NCBI RefSeq assembly: GCF_030378205.1
Contig: NZ_CP127385.1
Span: forward strand, 3,698,001 to 3,762,000
Direction of reading: 5' to 3'
DNA length: 64,000 nucleotides
Source of the DNA: Bradyrhizobium sp. NP1
Lineage (GTDB): Bacteria > Pseudomonadota > Alphaproteobacteria > Rhizobiales > Xanthobacteraceae
Shown here: in pieces, positions 27,921 to 39,582 of the stretch
Layout of the letters: each line of letters opens with the position of its first letter
Position numbering within the stretch: position 1 is the first letter of the stretch
The notes under the pieces: model-generated
Database searches by the model: none
What the model saw: the letters and a program-made list of their open reading frames with translations, nothing else
Told to the model about the DNA's origin: nothing
Program-made: the position numbers and the translations under genes

Positions 27921-28784
27921 ATGGAAGTGCCCGGCCAGGCCCTGCAGCTTTCGTCGCCGGTCGGAATCATCGCCGCCGGAGGCGCGATGCCGTTTGCGGT
28001 CGCGGACTCGTTGAAAGCGCGAGGCATCGAGCCCGTGCTGTTTGCGCTGAAAGGCGCCTGCGATCCCGACCGCGCCGAACGCTTTCGCCATCACTGGATT
28101 TCTGTCGGTCAGCTCGGCCGCGCCACCCGCCTGTTCCGCGACGTGGGATGCCGTGACCTCGTCTTCATCGGCTCATTGGTGCGGCCGGCGCTGTCGGAGA
28201 TCCGCCTCGACTGGGGCACGCTGCGCGTGATTGGACCGGTGCTCGCAGCATTCCGCGGCGGCGACGATCATCTGCTCGTCGGCATCGGCCGCATTCTCGA
28301 GCGCGACGGCTTCCGCATGGTCGGGATCAAGGATGTCGCGCCCGACCTGCTGGCGCCGGAGGGCAACCTCGCCCGTGCGGCGCCCGATGCCGCCGCGATT
28401 GCCGACATGGCGAGGGGGCGCGAGGTGATCGCCGCGCTCGGCCCCTTCGATGTCGGCCAGGCCGTGGTCGTGATCGACGGCCATGTGGTCGGGATCGAGG
28501 ACATCGAGGGAACCGATGGATTGCTTCAGCGGATTGCACGCTTGCGCGAGCAGCGCCGCATCCGCGCGCCGTTGCGGCGCGGCGTGCTGGTGAAGGCGCC
28601 CAAGCGCGGGCAGGACCTGCGCTTCGATTTGCCGACGGTCGGTCCGAAGACGGTCGAGGGTGTGGCCGGAGCCGGATTGGCGGGGATGGCGGTCATGGCC
28701 GGCCACACCATTTTGGCCGAGCCGCAAGCCATGGTGCAGGCGGCCGACAGAGCCGGCCTGTTCGTCCAGGGTTGGTCGGCCTGA
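27921..28784 (+). CDS. lpxI: UDP-2,3-diacylglucosamine pyrophosphatase LpxI
   Basis: Hydrolyses UDP-2,3-diacylglucosamine to lipid X. It replaces LpxH in alphaproteobacteria and belongs to the DUF1009 family. The 287-residue protein has the family's N-terminal SPVGIIAAGGAMPFAVADSL and IGSLVRPALSEIRLDWGTLR, and the C-terminal domain with DGLLQRIARLREQ, GVLVKAPKRGQDLRFDLPTVG and AGHTILAEPQAMVQAADRAG. It lies between lpxA and lpxB, the diagnostic context for LpxI. Its stop overlaps the lpxB start (TGATG). Confidence 0.94.
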   Translation: MEVPGQALQLSSPVGIIAAGGAMPFAVADSLKARGIEPVLFALKGACDPDRAERFRHHWISVGQLGRATRLFRDVGCRDLVFIGSLVRPALSEIRLDWGTLRVIGPVLAAFRGGDDHLLVGIGRILERDGFRMVGIKDVAPDLLAPEGNLARAAPDAAAIADMARGREVIAALGPFDVGQAVVVIDGHVVGIEDIEGTDGLLQRIARLREQRRIRAPLRRGVLVKAPKRGQDLRFDLPTVGPKTVEGVAGAGLAGMAVMAGHTILAEPQAMVQAADRAGLFVQGWSA

Positions 28785-29971
28785 TGGCCCGCCCAGCCAC
28801 CCATGTCGCGCGCCGCATCTTCCTGATCGCGACGGAAGAATCCGGCGATCGGCTCGGCGCGAGCCTGATGAAGGTGCTGCGCCAGCGGCTCGGTGGTGCC
28901 GTTCAGTTCGATGGCGTCGGCGGGCTCGCCATGGCGCGGGAGGGGCTGACATCGCTGGTTCCGATCGAGGAACTGTCGATCGTGGGGTTCACCGCTGTCA
29001 TCAAGCAATTGCCGAAGCTCCTGTCCCTGATCCGGCAAACCGCCGATGCCGTGATCGCGGCGTCGGCCGACATTCTCGTCATCATCGACAGCCCTGACTT
29101 CACCCATCGCGTTGCCAGGCGCGTGCGCGCCCGCGACCCGCGGATTCCGATCGTCGATTACGTCTCCCCTTCGGTCTGGGCCTGGCGGCCGGGCCGTGCA
29201 CGCGCGATGGTGCGCTATGTCGATCACGTGCTGGCGCTGTTGCCGTTCGAGCCGGAGGCTTACCGGCGGCTCCATGGGCCGCCCTGCAGCTATGTCGGCC
29301 ATCCCCTGATCGAGCAACTCGCCACGCTGCGACCCGATGCGCAGGAGCGGAAACGCCGTTATGAAGACCGGCCCGCGCTGCTGGTGCTGCCGGGAAGCCG
29401 CCGCAGCGAAGTGCGGCACCACCTCGATGTCTTTGGCGCCGCGCTCGGCCTGTTGCACGGCGAAGGCATCGCCTTCGACCTGCTGCTGCCGACCACGGCG
29501 CATCTGGAGCCGGCGGTGCGCGAAGGCGTGAAGGGCTGGCCGGTACAGCCGAAAATCGTGATCGGCGAGGTCGACAAGCGGGCGGCGTTCCGGGTCGCGC
29601 GGGCCGCGCTCGCCAAGTCGGGCACCGTGACGCTGGAGCTTGCCCTGTCGGGCGTCCCGATGGTGACGGCCTATCGCATGACCGAGCTGGAAGCCTTCAT
29701 CCTGAAGCGGGCGATCAAGGTGCAGTCCGTGATCCTAGCCAACCTCGTGCTTGGCGAGGAGGTCGTGCCGGAGTTCCTGCAGGAGGCGTGCACACCGCAG
29801 AACCTGGCGCGGGCCTTGCGCGAAATCGTCGCGGACACGCCGGCAAGGCAGCGCCAGCTCGATGCGTTTGCCGGGATCGACGCCATCATGTCGACCGGCA
29901 ACCAACCGCCCAGCGTGCGCGCTGCCGACATCGTGCTGGCGACGATGCGGAAATCGCGGCAGGGCAACTAG
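28784..29971 (+). CDS. lpxB: Lipid-A-disaccharide synthase
   Basis: GT19 glycosyltransferase that joins lipid X to UDP-2,3-diacylglucosamine. The 395-residue protein has the N-terminal FLIATEESGDRLGASLMK motif, VLVIIDSPDFTHRVARRVR-like segments (ILVIIDSPDFTHRVARRV), VSPSVWAWRPGRARAM, LPFEPEAYRRLHGPPCSYVGHP, VLPGSRRSEVRHH and LAKSGTVTLELALSGVPMV. ATG 28784 overlaps the lpxI stop, so translation is coupled. It is the last gene of the forward lipid A run; a hairpin terminator follows. Confidence 0.95.
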   Translation: MARPATHVARRIFLIATEESGDRLGASLMKVLRQRLGGAVQFDGVGGLAMAREGLTSLVPIEELSIVGFTAVIKQLPKLLSLIRQTADAVIAASADILVIIDSPDFTHRVARRVRARDPRIPIVDYVSPSVWAWRPGRARAMVRYVDHVLALLPFEPEAYRRLHGPPCSYVGHPLIEQLATLRPDAQERKRRYEDRPALLVLPGSRRSEVRHHLDVFGAALGLLHGEGIAFDLLLPTTAHLEPAVREGVKGWPVQPKIVIGEVDKRAAFRVARAALAKSGTVTLELALSGVPMVTAYRMTELEAFILKRAIKVQSVILANLVLGEEVVPEFLQEACTPQNLARALREIVADTPARQRQLDAFAGIDAIMSTGNQPPSVRAADIVLATMRKSRQGN

Positions 29972-29984
29972 CGCGGAAAACGAA

Positions 29985-30016
29985 AGCGCCGCCAGCCTCA
30001 AAGGGCTGACGGCGCT
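29985..30016. terminator. Bidirectional terminator between lpxB and gltA
   Basis: Thirteen-base stem AGCGCCGCCAGCC / GGCTGACGGCGCT with one mismatch and a 6-base loop, in the 70-base gap between convergent genes. Short T-rich sequence follows on both strands (TCTTCGTTT forward, TTCGTTTTCC reverse). Confidence 0.75.
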
Positions 30017-30041
30017 CGCTCGCTGTCTTCGTTTGACGTGG

Positions 30042-31343
30042 TTACTTCCGCTTGTCCATCTGGATATAGTCGCGCCGCGTGACGCCGGTATAGAGTTGAC
30101 GCGGCCGGCCGATCTTCTGCTGCGGATCCTCGATCATTTCGCTCCACTGGCTGATCCAGCCCACGGTGCGGGCAACGGCAAACAGCACCGTGAACATCGA
30201 GGTCGGGAAGCCCATCGCCTTCAGCGTGATGCCCGAATAGAAGTCGACGTTCGGATAGAGCTTGCGGTCGATGAAATACTGATCGTGGAGCGCGATCTTC
30301 TCCAGCTCCAGCGCGACCTTCAGCATCGGATCGTCGCCATGGCCGGTCTCCGCCAGCACCGCGTGACACATCTTCTGCATGATCTTGGCGCGCGGATCGT
30401 AGTTCTTGTAGACGCGATGGCCGAAGCCCATCAGGCGGACTTCGCTGTTCTTGTCCTTCACGCGCTTGATGAAGTCGGGAATCTTGTCGACCGTGCCGAT
30501 GCTCGCGAGCATGGCAAGCGCCGCCTCGTTGGCGCCGCCATGCGCGGGACCCCAGAGGCAGGCGATGCCGGCGGCGATGCAGGCGAACGGATTGGCGCCG
30601 GAGGAGCCGGCGATGCGGACCGTCGAGGTCGAGGCGTTCTGCTCGTGGTCGGCATGCAGGATGAAGATCTTGTCGAGCGCATCCGCCAGCACGGGGTTGA
30701 TCTTGTATTCCTCGCAAGGCACGCCGAAGCACATATAGAGGAAGTTTTCGGCGAACTTCAGCGAGTTCTTCGGATACATGAAGGGCTGGCCGATGGTGTA
30801 TTTGTAGGCCATCGCGGCCAGCGTCGGGATCTTCGCGATCATCCGCATCGAGGCGATCATGCGCTGCTGCGGATCGTTGATGTCGGTGGAGTCGTGATAG
30901 AACGCGGCGAGCGCGCCGACGGCGGCGACCATGATCGCCATCGGATGGGCGTCGCGGCGGAAGCCCTGGAAGAAGCGGGCCATCTGCTCATGCACCATGG
31001 TGTGGTGGATGACGCGGTAGTCGAAGTCCTTCTTCTGGGCCGCGGTCGGCAGCTCCCCGTAGAGCAGCAGGTAGCAGGTTTCCAGGAAGTCGCCGTGCTC
31101 GGCGAGCTGCTCGATCGGATAGCCGCGGTATTCGAGCACGCCGGCGTCGCCGTCGATATAGGTGATCTTGGACTGGCAGCTTGCTGTCGAGGTGAAGCCC
31201 GGATCGTAGGTGAACATCCCGGACTGGCCGTAGAGCTTGGCGATATCGATGACGTCAGGCCCGACGGAGCCGCTGAGAATCGGCAAATCGAAGTTCTTGT
31301 TGCCGACCGTGAGCGTGGCGGTTTTGGTGGATTTTGCGTCCAT
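30042..31343 (-). CDS. gltA: Citrate synthase (type II, hexameric)
   Basis: Condenses acetyl-CoA and oxaloacetate to citrate at the entry of the TCA cycle. The 433-residue protein shows [19 protein letters not shown], the [21 protein letters not shown] helix, an [14 protein letters not shown] motif with the catalytic histidine, the [12 protein letters not shown] second histidine loop, and [15 protein letters not shown]. The length and the N-terminal beta domain fit the NADH-inhibited Gram-negative type. ATG 31343 is chosen on homology ([17 protein letters not shown]); the frame extends to 31406. gltX lies upstream on the same strand, 190 bases away. Confidence 0.96.
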   Translation of the reverse strand: MDAKSTKTATLTVGNKNFDLPILSGSVGPDVIDIAKLYGQSGMFTYDPGFTSTASCQSKITYIDGDAGVLEYRGYPIEQLAEHGDFLETCYLLLYGELPTAAQKKDFDYRVIHHTMVHEQMARFFQGFRRDAHPMAIMVAAVGALAAFYHDSTDINDPQQRMIASMRMIAKIPTLAAMAYKYTIGQPFMYPKNSLKFAENFLYMCFGVPCEEYKINPVLADALDKIFILHADHEQNASTSTVRIAGSSGANPFACIAAGIACLWGPAHGGANEAALAMLASIGTVDKIPDFIKRVKDKNSEVRLMGFGHRVYKNYDPRAKIMQKMCHAVLAETGHGDDPMLKVALELEKIALHDQYFIDRKLYPNVDFYSGITLKAMGFPTSMFTVLFAVARTVGWISQWSEMIEDPQQKIGRPRQLYTGVTRRDYIQMDKRK

Positions 31344-31533
31344 CGTGATGTCCCCGATGAGGTCGTTGCGCGAGCCGGTGCCGCCGCCTTGAGGCTCGTT
31401 TTTCAACGAACGCGGGGACAGGCCAACTTGTCTAAAAGTGTCGCCCGAATGGGTATCTTATTGCCCTGTGCGCTGCAAGATGGACGCGGGCGCGGACTTC
31501 AAATCGCCGGTATCATACATGGTATGCAGGTGC

Positions 31534-32958
31534 TTAACCGCTGGCCTGATCGGCGAGCCGGCCCAGGCACTCCTCCCGCCCGAGCACCGCGAGCACGTCG
31601 AAGATGCCCGGGGAAGTGGTACGCCCGGTCAACGCCGCGCGCAGCGGCTGGGCCACCGCGCCGAGCTTGAGGTTGTTCGCCTCGGCATAGGCGCGCATCG
31701 CGGCTTCCGTGGTTTCGGCGCTCCAGGGCGCCACCGTCTCGAGCGCCGCACGCAATTTGGCAATCAGCGCACGGTTTTCCGGTGTCAGCAGCGCCGCCGC
31801 CTTGGCATCGAGCTGTAGCGGCCGCTCGGCGAAGATGAAATAGGCGCCGTCGATCAGCTCGATCAGGGTCTTGGCGCGCTCCTTCAGGCTCGGCATCGCC
31901 TTCAGGAGCTGGGCGCGGGTGGTGTCGTTGAGCCTGGCCTTGACCTCGGCGCCGCCAGGAAGGTGATCCAGCACGTCCTCAAGCTGGGTCACAAGAGATT
32001 GATCGTCGGAGTTGCGGATGTAGTGGCCGTTGAGGTTTTCCAGCTTGGCGAAGTCGAAGCGCGCCGCCGAGCGGCCGACGCCCGACAGATCGAACGCCTT
32101 GATCATCTCATCGGTCGAAAAGATCTCCTGGTCGCCATGGCTCCAGCCGAGCCGGACCAGATAGTTGCGTAGCGCTGCCGGCAGATAGCCCAGGGCGCGG
32201 TAGGCGTCGACGCCGAGCGCGCCATGGCGCTTGGACAGTTTCGAGCCGTCTGGGCCGTGGATCAGCGGAATGTGCGCCATGCTGGGGATCGGCCACTCCA
32301 GCGCGTCGTAGATCTGCTTCTGGCGCGCGGCGTTGATCAAGTGATCGTCGCCCCGGATGATGTGGGTGACGCCCATGTCGTGATCGTCGACCACGACGGC
32401 GAGCATGTAGGTTGGCGTGCCGTCGCCACGCAGCAGCACGAGGTCGTCGAGGTGCTCGTTCTGCCAGACCACGCGGCCCTGAACCTGGTCCTCGATCACG
32501 GTCTCTCCCGTGAGCGGGGCACGCAGCCGGATCGTCGGCTTCATGCCGGATGGCGCCTCGGCTGGATCGCGATCCCGCCACAGGCCGTCATAGAGCCGGG
32601 TGCGGCCCTCCGCGCGCGCCTTCTCGCGCATCGCGGCGAGCTCCTCCGGCGTGGCGTAGCAGCGATAGGCCCGGCCCGCGGCAAGCAGCTCTTCGACGAC
32701 CTCGCGATGACGCGCGGCGCGGCTGAACTGGTAGATGACGTCGCCGTCCCAATCGAGCCCCAGCCATTTGAGGCCGTCGAGGATGGCGTCGATCGCTTCC
32801 CGGGTCGAGCGCTCGCGGTCGGTGTCCTCGATCCGGAGCAGCATCCGGCCAGCGCGGCCGCGCGCATAGAGCCAGTTGAACAGCGCCGTCCGCGCCCCTC
32901 CGATGTGGAGGAAGCCGGTCGGCGAGGGGGCAAAGCGCGTGACGATGGGATCGGTCAT
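31534..32958 (-). CDS. gltX: Glutamyl-tRNA synthetase
   Basis: Class I synthetase charging tRNA-Glu. The 474-residue protein has [22 protein letters not shown] (HIGH-type motif at residue 15-18), [12 protein letters not shown], and the KMSKS-type loop [14 protein letters not shown]. It also has the C-terminal anticodon-binding helical region. ATG 32958 is at the conserved start ([15 protein letters not shown]); the frame continues to 33012 without homology. Many alphaproteobacteria carry two GltX enzymes, one of which also mischarges tRNA-Gln. With a GlnRS gene next door (glnS, 33084), a discriminating enzyme would suffice here, but the sequence alone does not settle this. Confidence 0.95.
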   Translation of the reverse strand: MTDPIVTRFAPSPTGFLHIGGARTALFNWLYARGRAGRMLLRIEDTDRERSTREAIDAILDGLKWLGLDWDGDVIYQFSRAARHREVVEELLAAGRAYRCYATPEELAAMREKARAEGRTRLYDGLWRDRDPAEAPSGMKPTIRLRAPLTGETVIEDQVQGRVVWQNEHLDDLVLLRGDGTPTYMLAVVVDDHDMGVTHIIRGDDHLINAARQKQIYDALEWPIPSMAHIPLIHGPDGSKLSKRHGALGVDAYRALGYLPAALRNYLVRLGWSHGDQEIFSTDEMIKAFDLSGVGRSAARFDFAKLENLNGHYIRNSDDQSLVTQLEDVLDHLPGGAEVKARLNDTTRAQLLKAMPSLKERAKTLIELIDGAYFIFAERPLQLDAKAAALLTPENRALIAKLRAALETVAPWSAETTEAAMRAYAEANNLKLGAVAQPLRAALTGRTTSPGIFDVLAVLGREECLGRLADQASG

Positions 32959-33083
32959 GATGTGGCGAGGCGTATGTGGGAATGGCGCTGGTATATAGCA
33001 GGAACCGGACATAACTAAAGCCTCGGTTGCGACGGCGGGCTTGGCGGACGGGTGCTAATTTGGCAGAAGGTCCGCAGACATCG

Positions 33084-34781
<1,698 letters not shown>

Positions 34782-34815
34782 CGCCGCCGGCTGAGGTACC
34801 TGGAGCTTCCTCCGT

Positions 34816-34839
34816 ATTCTGCATCTGTTCTGCTGTTCG
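34816..34839. repeat. 24-base direct repeat, copy 1
   Basis: The 24 bases beginning ATTCTGCATCTG are identical to 37200-37223, in the same orientation; CAT follows two bases later in both. The two copies bracket the glutamine synthetase gene and a small ORF. On the reverse strand both copies read as the start of a short ORF (M-x-RTAEQMQN). Confidence 0.7.
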
Positions 34840-34930
34840 CCCCATCAGCAAGCCGACCGTGATGGCGGTGGGTACGCCCGCGTTTTAGGGTCGCTGGTTG
34901 CCAAGGAAACAGGCGCCAAGGCGCTCTCGC

Positions 34931-36361
34931 TCAGATGTCATAGTAGAGATGGAACTCGTAAGGATGAGGGCGCAGCCGGATGGCGTCGACCTCCTTTTTT
35001 CGCTTGTAGTCGAGCCAGGTTTCGATCACGTCCGCGGTGAACACATCGCCGCGTAGCAGGAATGTGTGATCGCGTTCGAGGGCGTCCAGCGCCTGGTCCA
35101 GCGACCCCGGCGTCGACTTCACCTCCTTTGCCTCCGCAGGCGGGAGGTCGTAAAGATTCTTGTCGATCGGGCTACCCGGGTCGATCCGGTTGTTGATGCC
35201 GTCAAGGCCCGCCATCAGCATCGCGGTGAAGGCCAGGTAGGGATTGCAGGAAGGATCCGGCGAACGAAACTCGACGCGCTTTGCGCGCGGGTTCGGCGAA
35301 TACATCGGAATCCGGCAACAGGCCGAGCGATTGCGCTGGGAATAGACCAGGTTGATTGGAGCTTCGTAACCCGGCACCAGACGCCGATAGGAGTTCGTGG
35401 TCGGGGCGCAAAGCCCACATAACGCCCAGGCGTGGGTTAGCAATCCGCCGATGTAGTAGCGGCCGAGCTTGCTCAGCTCGGCATAGTCCGCTTTGTCGTA
35501 GAACAGATTGGTCTCGCCCTTCCATAGACTTTGATGAACGTGCATCCCCGAGGCGTTGTCCTCGAACAGCGGCTTTGGCATGAACGTGGCAGTCATGCCG
35601 TGTTGATGGGCGGTGTTCTTGACCACGTATTTGTAGATCATCAGGTTGTCGGCCATGCGGGCGAGCGTGGTGAAGCGCATGTCTATTTCGTTTTGGCCGC
35701 CTGTCGCTACTTCGTGGTGATGGGCTTCGATAGCAATTCCCAGTGACTCCATCGTCAGCACCATTTCGGTGCGGAGAGCCTGCATGCTGTCGGTCGGGGG
35801 AACGGGAAAGTATCCCTCTTTCGGGCGTGGCTTGTGGCCCAAATTCGGCTCTTCGTCCTTGCCGGTGTTCCAGCTGCCTTCGCTGGAATCGATTTCGTGA
35901 AAGGCGTAATTGATGTCTTGTCCGTAGCGGACATCGTTGAATACGAAGAACTCGGCCTCCGGGCCGAAGTAGCTCGTATCGGCGTGGCCGGTGCCCTTCA
36001 GGTAGGTCTCGGCCTTTTGAGCGATGTAGCGCGCATCGCGGCTATAGGATTGACCGGTCACGGGGTCTCTGATGTTGCAGATCAGGACCAGCGTCCTCGC
36101 CGGGCTAAATGGGTCGAAGAAGGCCGTCGTTGGATCCGGGACGACCAGCATGTCGCTTTCCTGGATCTCCTGGAAGCCGCGGATCGAGGAGCCGTCGAAT
36201 CCAATGCCTTCGCTGAGAGCATCGACATTCGCTGCGCTGGGCGGGACGGAAAAATGCTGCCACACGCCGGGCAAGTCGGTGAACCGCAAATCGATCATCT
36301 GGACTTTCTCGTCCTTGATCGCCTTAACGAGATCTTCGGCTGTCGTACAATTCAAAACCAT
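34931..36361 (-). CDS. glnA: Glutamine synthetase type I, probably a second, horizontally acquired copy
   Basis: Assimilates ammonia onto glutamate; expected to be a cytosolic dodecamer. The 476-residue protein has GSI motifs throughout: [86 protein letters not shown] and the adenylylation-site segment [14 protein letters not shown] (Tyr), so it is GSI-beta. Base composition differs from neighbours: 29 of 60 G+C at 35881-35940, 30 of 60 at 35581-35640 and 32 of 60 at 35341-35400, against 43 of 60 in glnS at 33541-33600. ATG 36361 is chosen on homology; the frame continues to 36487. It is flanked by 24-base direct repeats. The main glnB-linked glnA is expected elsewhere in the genome. A short UUCG-loop hairpin (36411-36425) lies in its leader. 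Confidence 0.88.
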   Translation of the reverse strand: MVLNCTTAEDLVKAIKDEKVQMIDLRFTDLPGVWQHFSVPPSAANVDALSEGIGFDGSSIRGFQEIQESDMLVVPDPTTAFFDPFSPARTLVLICNIRDPVTGQSYSRDARYIAQKAETYLKGTGHADTSYFGPEAEFFVFNDVRYGQDINYAFHEIDSSEGSWNTGKDEEPNLGHKPRPKEGYFPVPPTDSMQALRTEMVLTMESLGIAIEAHHHEVATGGQNEIDMRFTTLARMADNLMIYKYVVKNTAHQHGMTATFMPKPLFEDNASGMHVHQSLWKGETNLFYDKADYAELSKLGRYYIGGLLTHAWALCGLCAPTTNSYRRLVPGYEAPINLVYSQRNRSACCRIPMYSPNPRAKRVEFRSPDPSCNPYLAFTAMLMAGLDGINNRIDPGSPIDKNLYDLPPAEAKEVKSTPGSLDQALDALERDHTFLLRGDVFTADVIETWLDYKRKKEVDAIRLRPHPYEFHLYYDI

Positions 36362-36514
36362 GGCTTCACTCCCGTTGTGGAGAGGAGAAGAGAGCGCCTT
36401 GAGTTCGTGTAGCCCTTCGGGGGCTTGAGATTTTTGTCCACGTTGCAAGTGCAGCGGCGCTATGCCGGACCAGCCTCGATCCTGCATGGCAGCGTCCGCA
36501 TTCAGGCCGACAGG

Positions 36515-36697
36515 TTAGCTTTGGTGCGGCCCGCGCATGAGCTTCATGGCGTCCTCGATGTGCCGCCAGGTCCTGGCCAGCTCCACCTCGCCTTTTGCTT
36601 CGAGATCGATGGCATTCTGGGCAGCTTCCGCAATGGCTTTGGCGCCGTGGGCTTCCAGCAACTGCCGCGCATAGCTATGGATTTCGATTTCTCGCAT
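36515..36697 (-). CDS. Small conserved hypothetical protein, 60 residues
   Basis: Short soluble protein beginning MREIEIHSYARQLLEAHG and ending KLMRGPHQS. It is largely helical by composition, with no membrane span or signal peptide. The start is well supported by GAGGAGG eight bases upstream of ATG 36697. I recall similar short ORFs in Bradyrhizobium and Rhodopseudomonas but no assigned function. It lies 153 bases upstream of the glutamine synthetase gene on the same strand and inside the interval bounded by the 24-base direct repeats. Confidence 0.7.
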   Translation of the reverse strand: MREIEIHSYARQLLEAHGAKAIAEAAQNAIDLEAKGEVELARTWRHIEDAMKLMRGPHQS

Positions 36698-36913
36698 GGC
36701 GTCATCCTCCTCTTGCTCCAAGCAGCGCGGCCGTGAACTCCGGTCGGGCTGAGGACTGCAGATGTTGACACCTGTCAAGCGCTCCTAGTCTGCCTCCTGG
36801 TGAGGCGCACTTGCAAGAGCCCCTCCCGATGATGGGCCGCCAAGACCGGGTACCAGTAAGCAGGCCCGCTCGCCCTGGGCTTCGCCGGGGAGGAGGTCTG
36901 GCAAACCATCATA

Positions 36914-37079
36914 CCAGTGGAGCAGATTTGACGTTCGCTACCCATTTGCCGCGATTTCCTCTTGCGAACGTCAAATCCAAAGCTCCACTGGCATCAACAG
37001 CTTGCTAGTGGTCCTTTCATTCTAACATTCGCAAACGTGCCTCCCAAATGGGATGCGAATGTTAGAATCGGACCACTAG
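36914..37079. repeat. Double-hairpin palindromic repeat, copy A (full length)
   Basis: A 166-base noncoding element made of two long hairpins. H1 (36914-36991) has outer arms CCAGTGGAGC / GCTCCACTGG and inner arms GATTTGACGTTCGC / GCGAACGTCAAATC, separated by a loop. H2 (37005-37079) has CTAGTGGTCC / GGACCACTAG and ATTCTAACATTCGC / GCGAATGTTAGAAT. A 13-base linker joins them. The same element occurs at 49032-49197, and a deleted form at 46192-46263. H1 and H2 resemble each other. This is probably a nonautonomous MITE/REP-like element. It lies in the 583-base gap between the small hypothetical gene and comEC. Confidence 0.85.
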
Positions 37080-37199
37080 GCTCAGACCTTGGTTGCCGGC
37101 GTGCGCTTGCTGCTCTGGCGCGCGATTGGGGCAATGGCTTTCCTTCGTCTGGCAGGCGGAGCGCCGACGCGGGATCAGGCCTGTGCACGCTTGCCCCAC

Positions 37200-37223
37200 A
37201 TTCTGCATCTGTTCTGCTGTTCG
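37200..37223. repeat. 24-base direct repeat, copy 2
   Basis: Identical to 34816-34839 over 24 bases, in the same orientation. It lies 57 bases upstream of comEC and 120 bases from the end of double-hairpin copy A. Confidence 0.7.
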
Positions 37224-37280
37224 GCTCATGACACCTTGCGGTAGCCTCAAGTCGCCGAGGGTCATGCAGGGTGTATCCGT

Positions 37281-39572
37281 ATGGCGGAGCGGGAGAGGCC
37301 GCATCGCGCGCCGGGATTTGCGGGCGGCATCGCCGGCACGTGGCCGCCGCGTGGCGCGACGCTGGCCGGCGGTTTCGCGCCGGCCGGCCTTGGCCTCTGG
37401 CCCGCGCTGGTCGAGACGCTGCGGCAATGGGTGCGCGCCGAGGCCGGTGCCGGCCGCCTGCTGCCATGGGTCCCGGTCGCCTTCGGCACCGGCATCGCGC
37501 TTTATTTCGCCGCCGATCATGAGCCCGTGCTCGCGGCCGCCATTGTCGCTGCCGCAGTGCTCGTGCTGGCGGCGTTCCTGTTGCGGCGGAGCCGGCTGTT
37601 TCCCGCCGCACTTCTGATCGCGGCCGCGGCCTGCGGCTTTGCGGTCGCAACCGCCAAGACCGCGCGGGTCGCGCACGCCGTGCTGGCGCGGCCGGCTTTT
37701 GGGGTGTCGCTCTCGGGCTTTGTCGAGACGCGCGACATCCGCGAGCGCACCGATCGCTTCGTGCTGCGGGTGAGGGACATGGATGGGCCGCGCCTGTCGG
37801 CGAAGCTGGAGCGCGTGCGGCTTTCGGTGCGCAAAGGCACCGCGCCCGACGTCGGCAGCTTCGTCGAGCTGAAGGCGCGGCTGCAGCCGCCGCTCGCGCC
37901 GCTGCGGCCGGGCAGCTACGATTTCGCCCGCGACCTCTATTTCCAGGACATCGGCGCGACCGGCTTCGTGACCGGCGCGATCAAGATCGTTGAGCCACCG
38001 GTCTCCGGCGGCCTGGCGCTGCGCTACGCGGCGTTCATGCAGGGCCTGCGCGACGCGATCGATGCGCGCATCCGCACCGTGCTCGACGGCGACAAGCGTG
38101 CGATCGCGACCGCGCTTCTCACCGGGCGGCGCGATGCCATCAGCGAGCCCGTCAACGACGCGATGTTCATCTCGGGGCTCGGCCATGTGCTGTCGATCTC
38201 GGGCTACCACATGGCGGTCGTGGCCGGCGTCGTGTTCTTCGCCGTGCGCGCGCTGCTTGCGCTGGTTCCGGGACTGGCGGTCGGTGCGCCGATCAAGAAG
38301 TGGTCAGCGGCGGCAGCGCTCGTTGCGGCCGCCTTCTATCTGTTGCTCTCGGGCGCGGAGGTTGCGACCCAGCGGTCGTTCTTCATGACGGCCGTAGTGC
38401 TGATCGCCGTCATGGTCGACCGTCGCGCCATCACCTTCCGCACGCTGGCGGTCGCAGCGCTGATCGTGCTCGCGATCGCGCCGGAAGCGCTGGTACATCC
38501 GAGTTTCCAGATGTCGTTTGCGGCAACGCTTGGCCTGGTTGCGCTGGTGCAGATCGGGATGCCGCGCCTGCTCGCGACGCCGGAGAGCTCTGCGACCGCG
38601 CGCGTTGCGCTGTGGGGCGGGCGCGAGCTCGTCATGCTGGTGCTGGCCTCGCTGGTGGCGGGACTGGCGACCACGCCTTACGCCGCTTTCCACTTCCACC
38701 GCGTCACCCCTTACGGCCTCCTCGCCAACCTTCTGGCGATGCCGGTCGTCTCGGCGCTCGTGATGCCGGCGGGCCTGCTCGGGCTCGCGGCGATGCCGTT
38801 CGGCTTCGACGGCCTGTTCTGGTGGCTGATGGGGATCGGGATCGACTGGATGATCGTGGTCACGCAATGGGTCGCGGCGCTGCCCGGCGCGATCGGCCGC
38901 ATGGCGGCGTTCGGCATCGCTCCGGTCATCGTGGCGAGCCTTGGCCTCATCCTGATGGGCCTGTTGCGCTCGCCGCTGCGCTGGTCGGGCGCGGTTGCGC
39001 TGGCCGCAGCTATCGTCTGGGCGGTCGCGACGCCGCTGCCCGACGTCCTGGTTTCCGGCGACGGCCGCAACGTCGCCGTGCGTGGTCGGGACGGGCGGCT
39101 GCACCTGATGAGGACGGCGAAGGACGCGTTTCTGGTGAAGGAATGGCTGGCCGCGGACGCCGACCCGCGGCCGCCGGTCGATGCCAGCCTTGGCGAGGGG
39201 GTGTCCTGCGACGAGGCCGGCTGCGTGGCCGCGATGGCCGATGGCGGGCTCGTCACGCTTGCCGATCATGCCGCGGCGCTTGGAGACGACTGTGCGCGTG
39301 CAGCGCTGGTCGTGACGGCACGGCAGGCGCCGGCGCAATGCGAGGCCGCAACCATCGACCGCGCGCGCCTGCAAAGGCAGGGCACGCTGTCGGTTCGCCG
39401 TACGCGCCAGGGATTTTCCATCGGCGCGGTCAAGCCGCAGGGCTTCGACCGCCCATGGTCCCTGGCAATCGCTGGCGAGGGCGAGGTGGACGTCTCACCT
39501 GTTCTCAGGTCACCGCAAACCGCTCCGCGCGATGCGACACCGGCGGAGACCGATTTGCAGGCGGACGACTAG
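37281..39572 (+). CDS. comEC: ComEC/Rec2-family DNA uptake channel protein
   Basis: Inner-membrane protein of 763 residues, homologous to the channel that takes single-stranded DNA into the cytoplasm during natural transformation. The N-terminal part has membrane segments and a DUF4131-type soluble region (about 140-240; FVETRDIRERTDRFVLRVRD). The central Competence domain has GLGHVLSISGYHMAVVAGVVFF, LSGAEVATQRSFFMTAVVLIA, and FHPS-like LVHPSFQMSFAATLGLVALVQ, with about ten spans. The C-terminal ~150 residues are soluble, but a complete metallo-beta-lactamase domain is not evident, as is usual in alphaproteobacteria. Whether these bacteria are transformable is not known from this. It is divergently placed relative to lexA, with one gene between. 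Confidence 0.9.
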   Translation: MAERERPHRAPGFAGGIAGTWPPRGATLAGGFAPAGLGLWPALVETLRQWVRAEAGAGRLLPWVPVAFGTGIALYFAADHEPVLAAAIVAAAVLVLAAFLLRRSRLFPAALLIAAAACGFAVATAKTARVAHAVLARPAFGVSLSGFVETRDIRERTDRFVLRVRDMDGPRLSAKLERVRLSVRKGTAPDVGSFVELKARLQPPLAPLRPGSYDFARDLYFQDIGATGFVTGAIKIVEPPVSGGLALRYAAFMQGLRDAIDARIRTVLDGDKRAIATALLTGRRDAISEPVNDAMFISGLGHVLSISGYHMAVVAGVVFFAVRALLALVPGLAVGAPIKKWSAAAALVAAAFYLLLSGAEVATQRSFFMTAVVLIAVMVDRRAITFRTLAVAALIVLAIAPEALVHPSFQMSFAATLGLVALVQIGMPRLLATPESSATARVALWGGRELVMLVLASLVAGLATTPYAAFHFHRVTPYGLLANLLAMPVVSALVMPAGLLGLAAMPFGFDGLFWWLMGIGIDWMIVVTQWVAALPGAIGRMAAFGIAPVIVASLGLILMGLLRSPLRWSGAVALAAAIVWAVATPLPDVLVSGDGRNVAVRGRDGRLHLMRTAKDAFLVKEWLAADADPRPPVDASLGEGVSCDEAGCVAAMADGGLVTLADHAAALGDDCARAALVVTARQAPAQCEAATIDRARLQRQGTLSVRRTRQGFSIGAVKPQGFDRPWSLAIAGEGEVDVSPVLRSPQTAPRDATPAETDLQADD

Positions 39573-39582
39573 CGCGGCGCGC

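Noticed and set aside
36362..36514. Possible sigma-54 promoter upstream of the glutamine synthetase gene
   Set aside because: The nearest GG...GC pair on the reverse strand has the wrong spacing (9 rather than 10 bases), and the TTGC element is not in register.
37200..37223. Possible LexA box near comEC (GTTCTGCTGTTC)
   Set aside because: The half-sites are separated by four bases, not the seven required in alphaproteobacteria.
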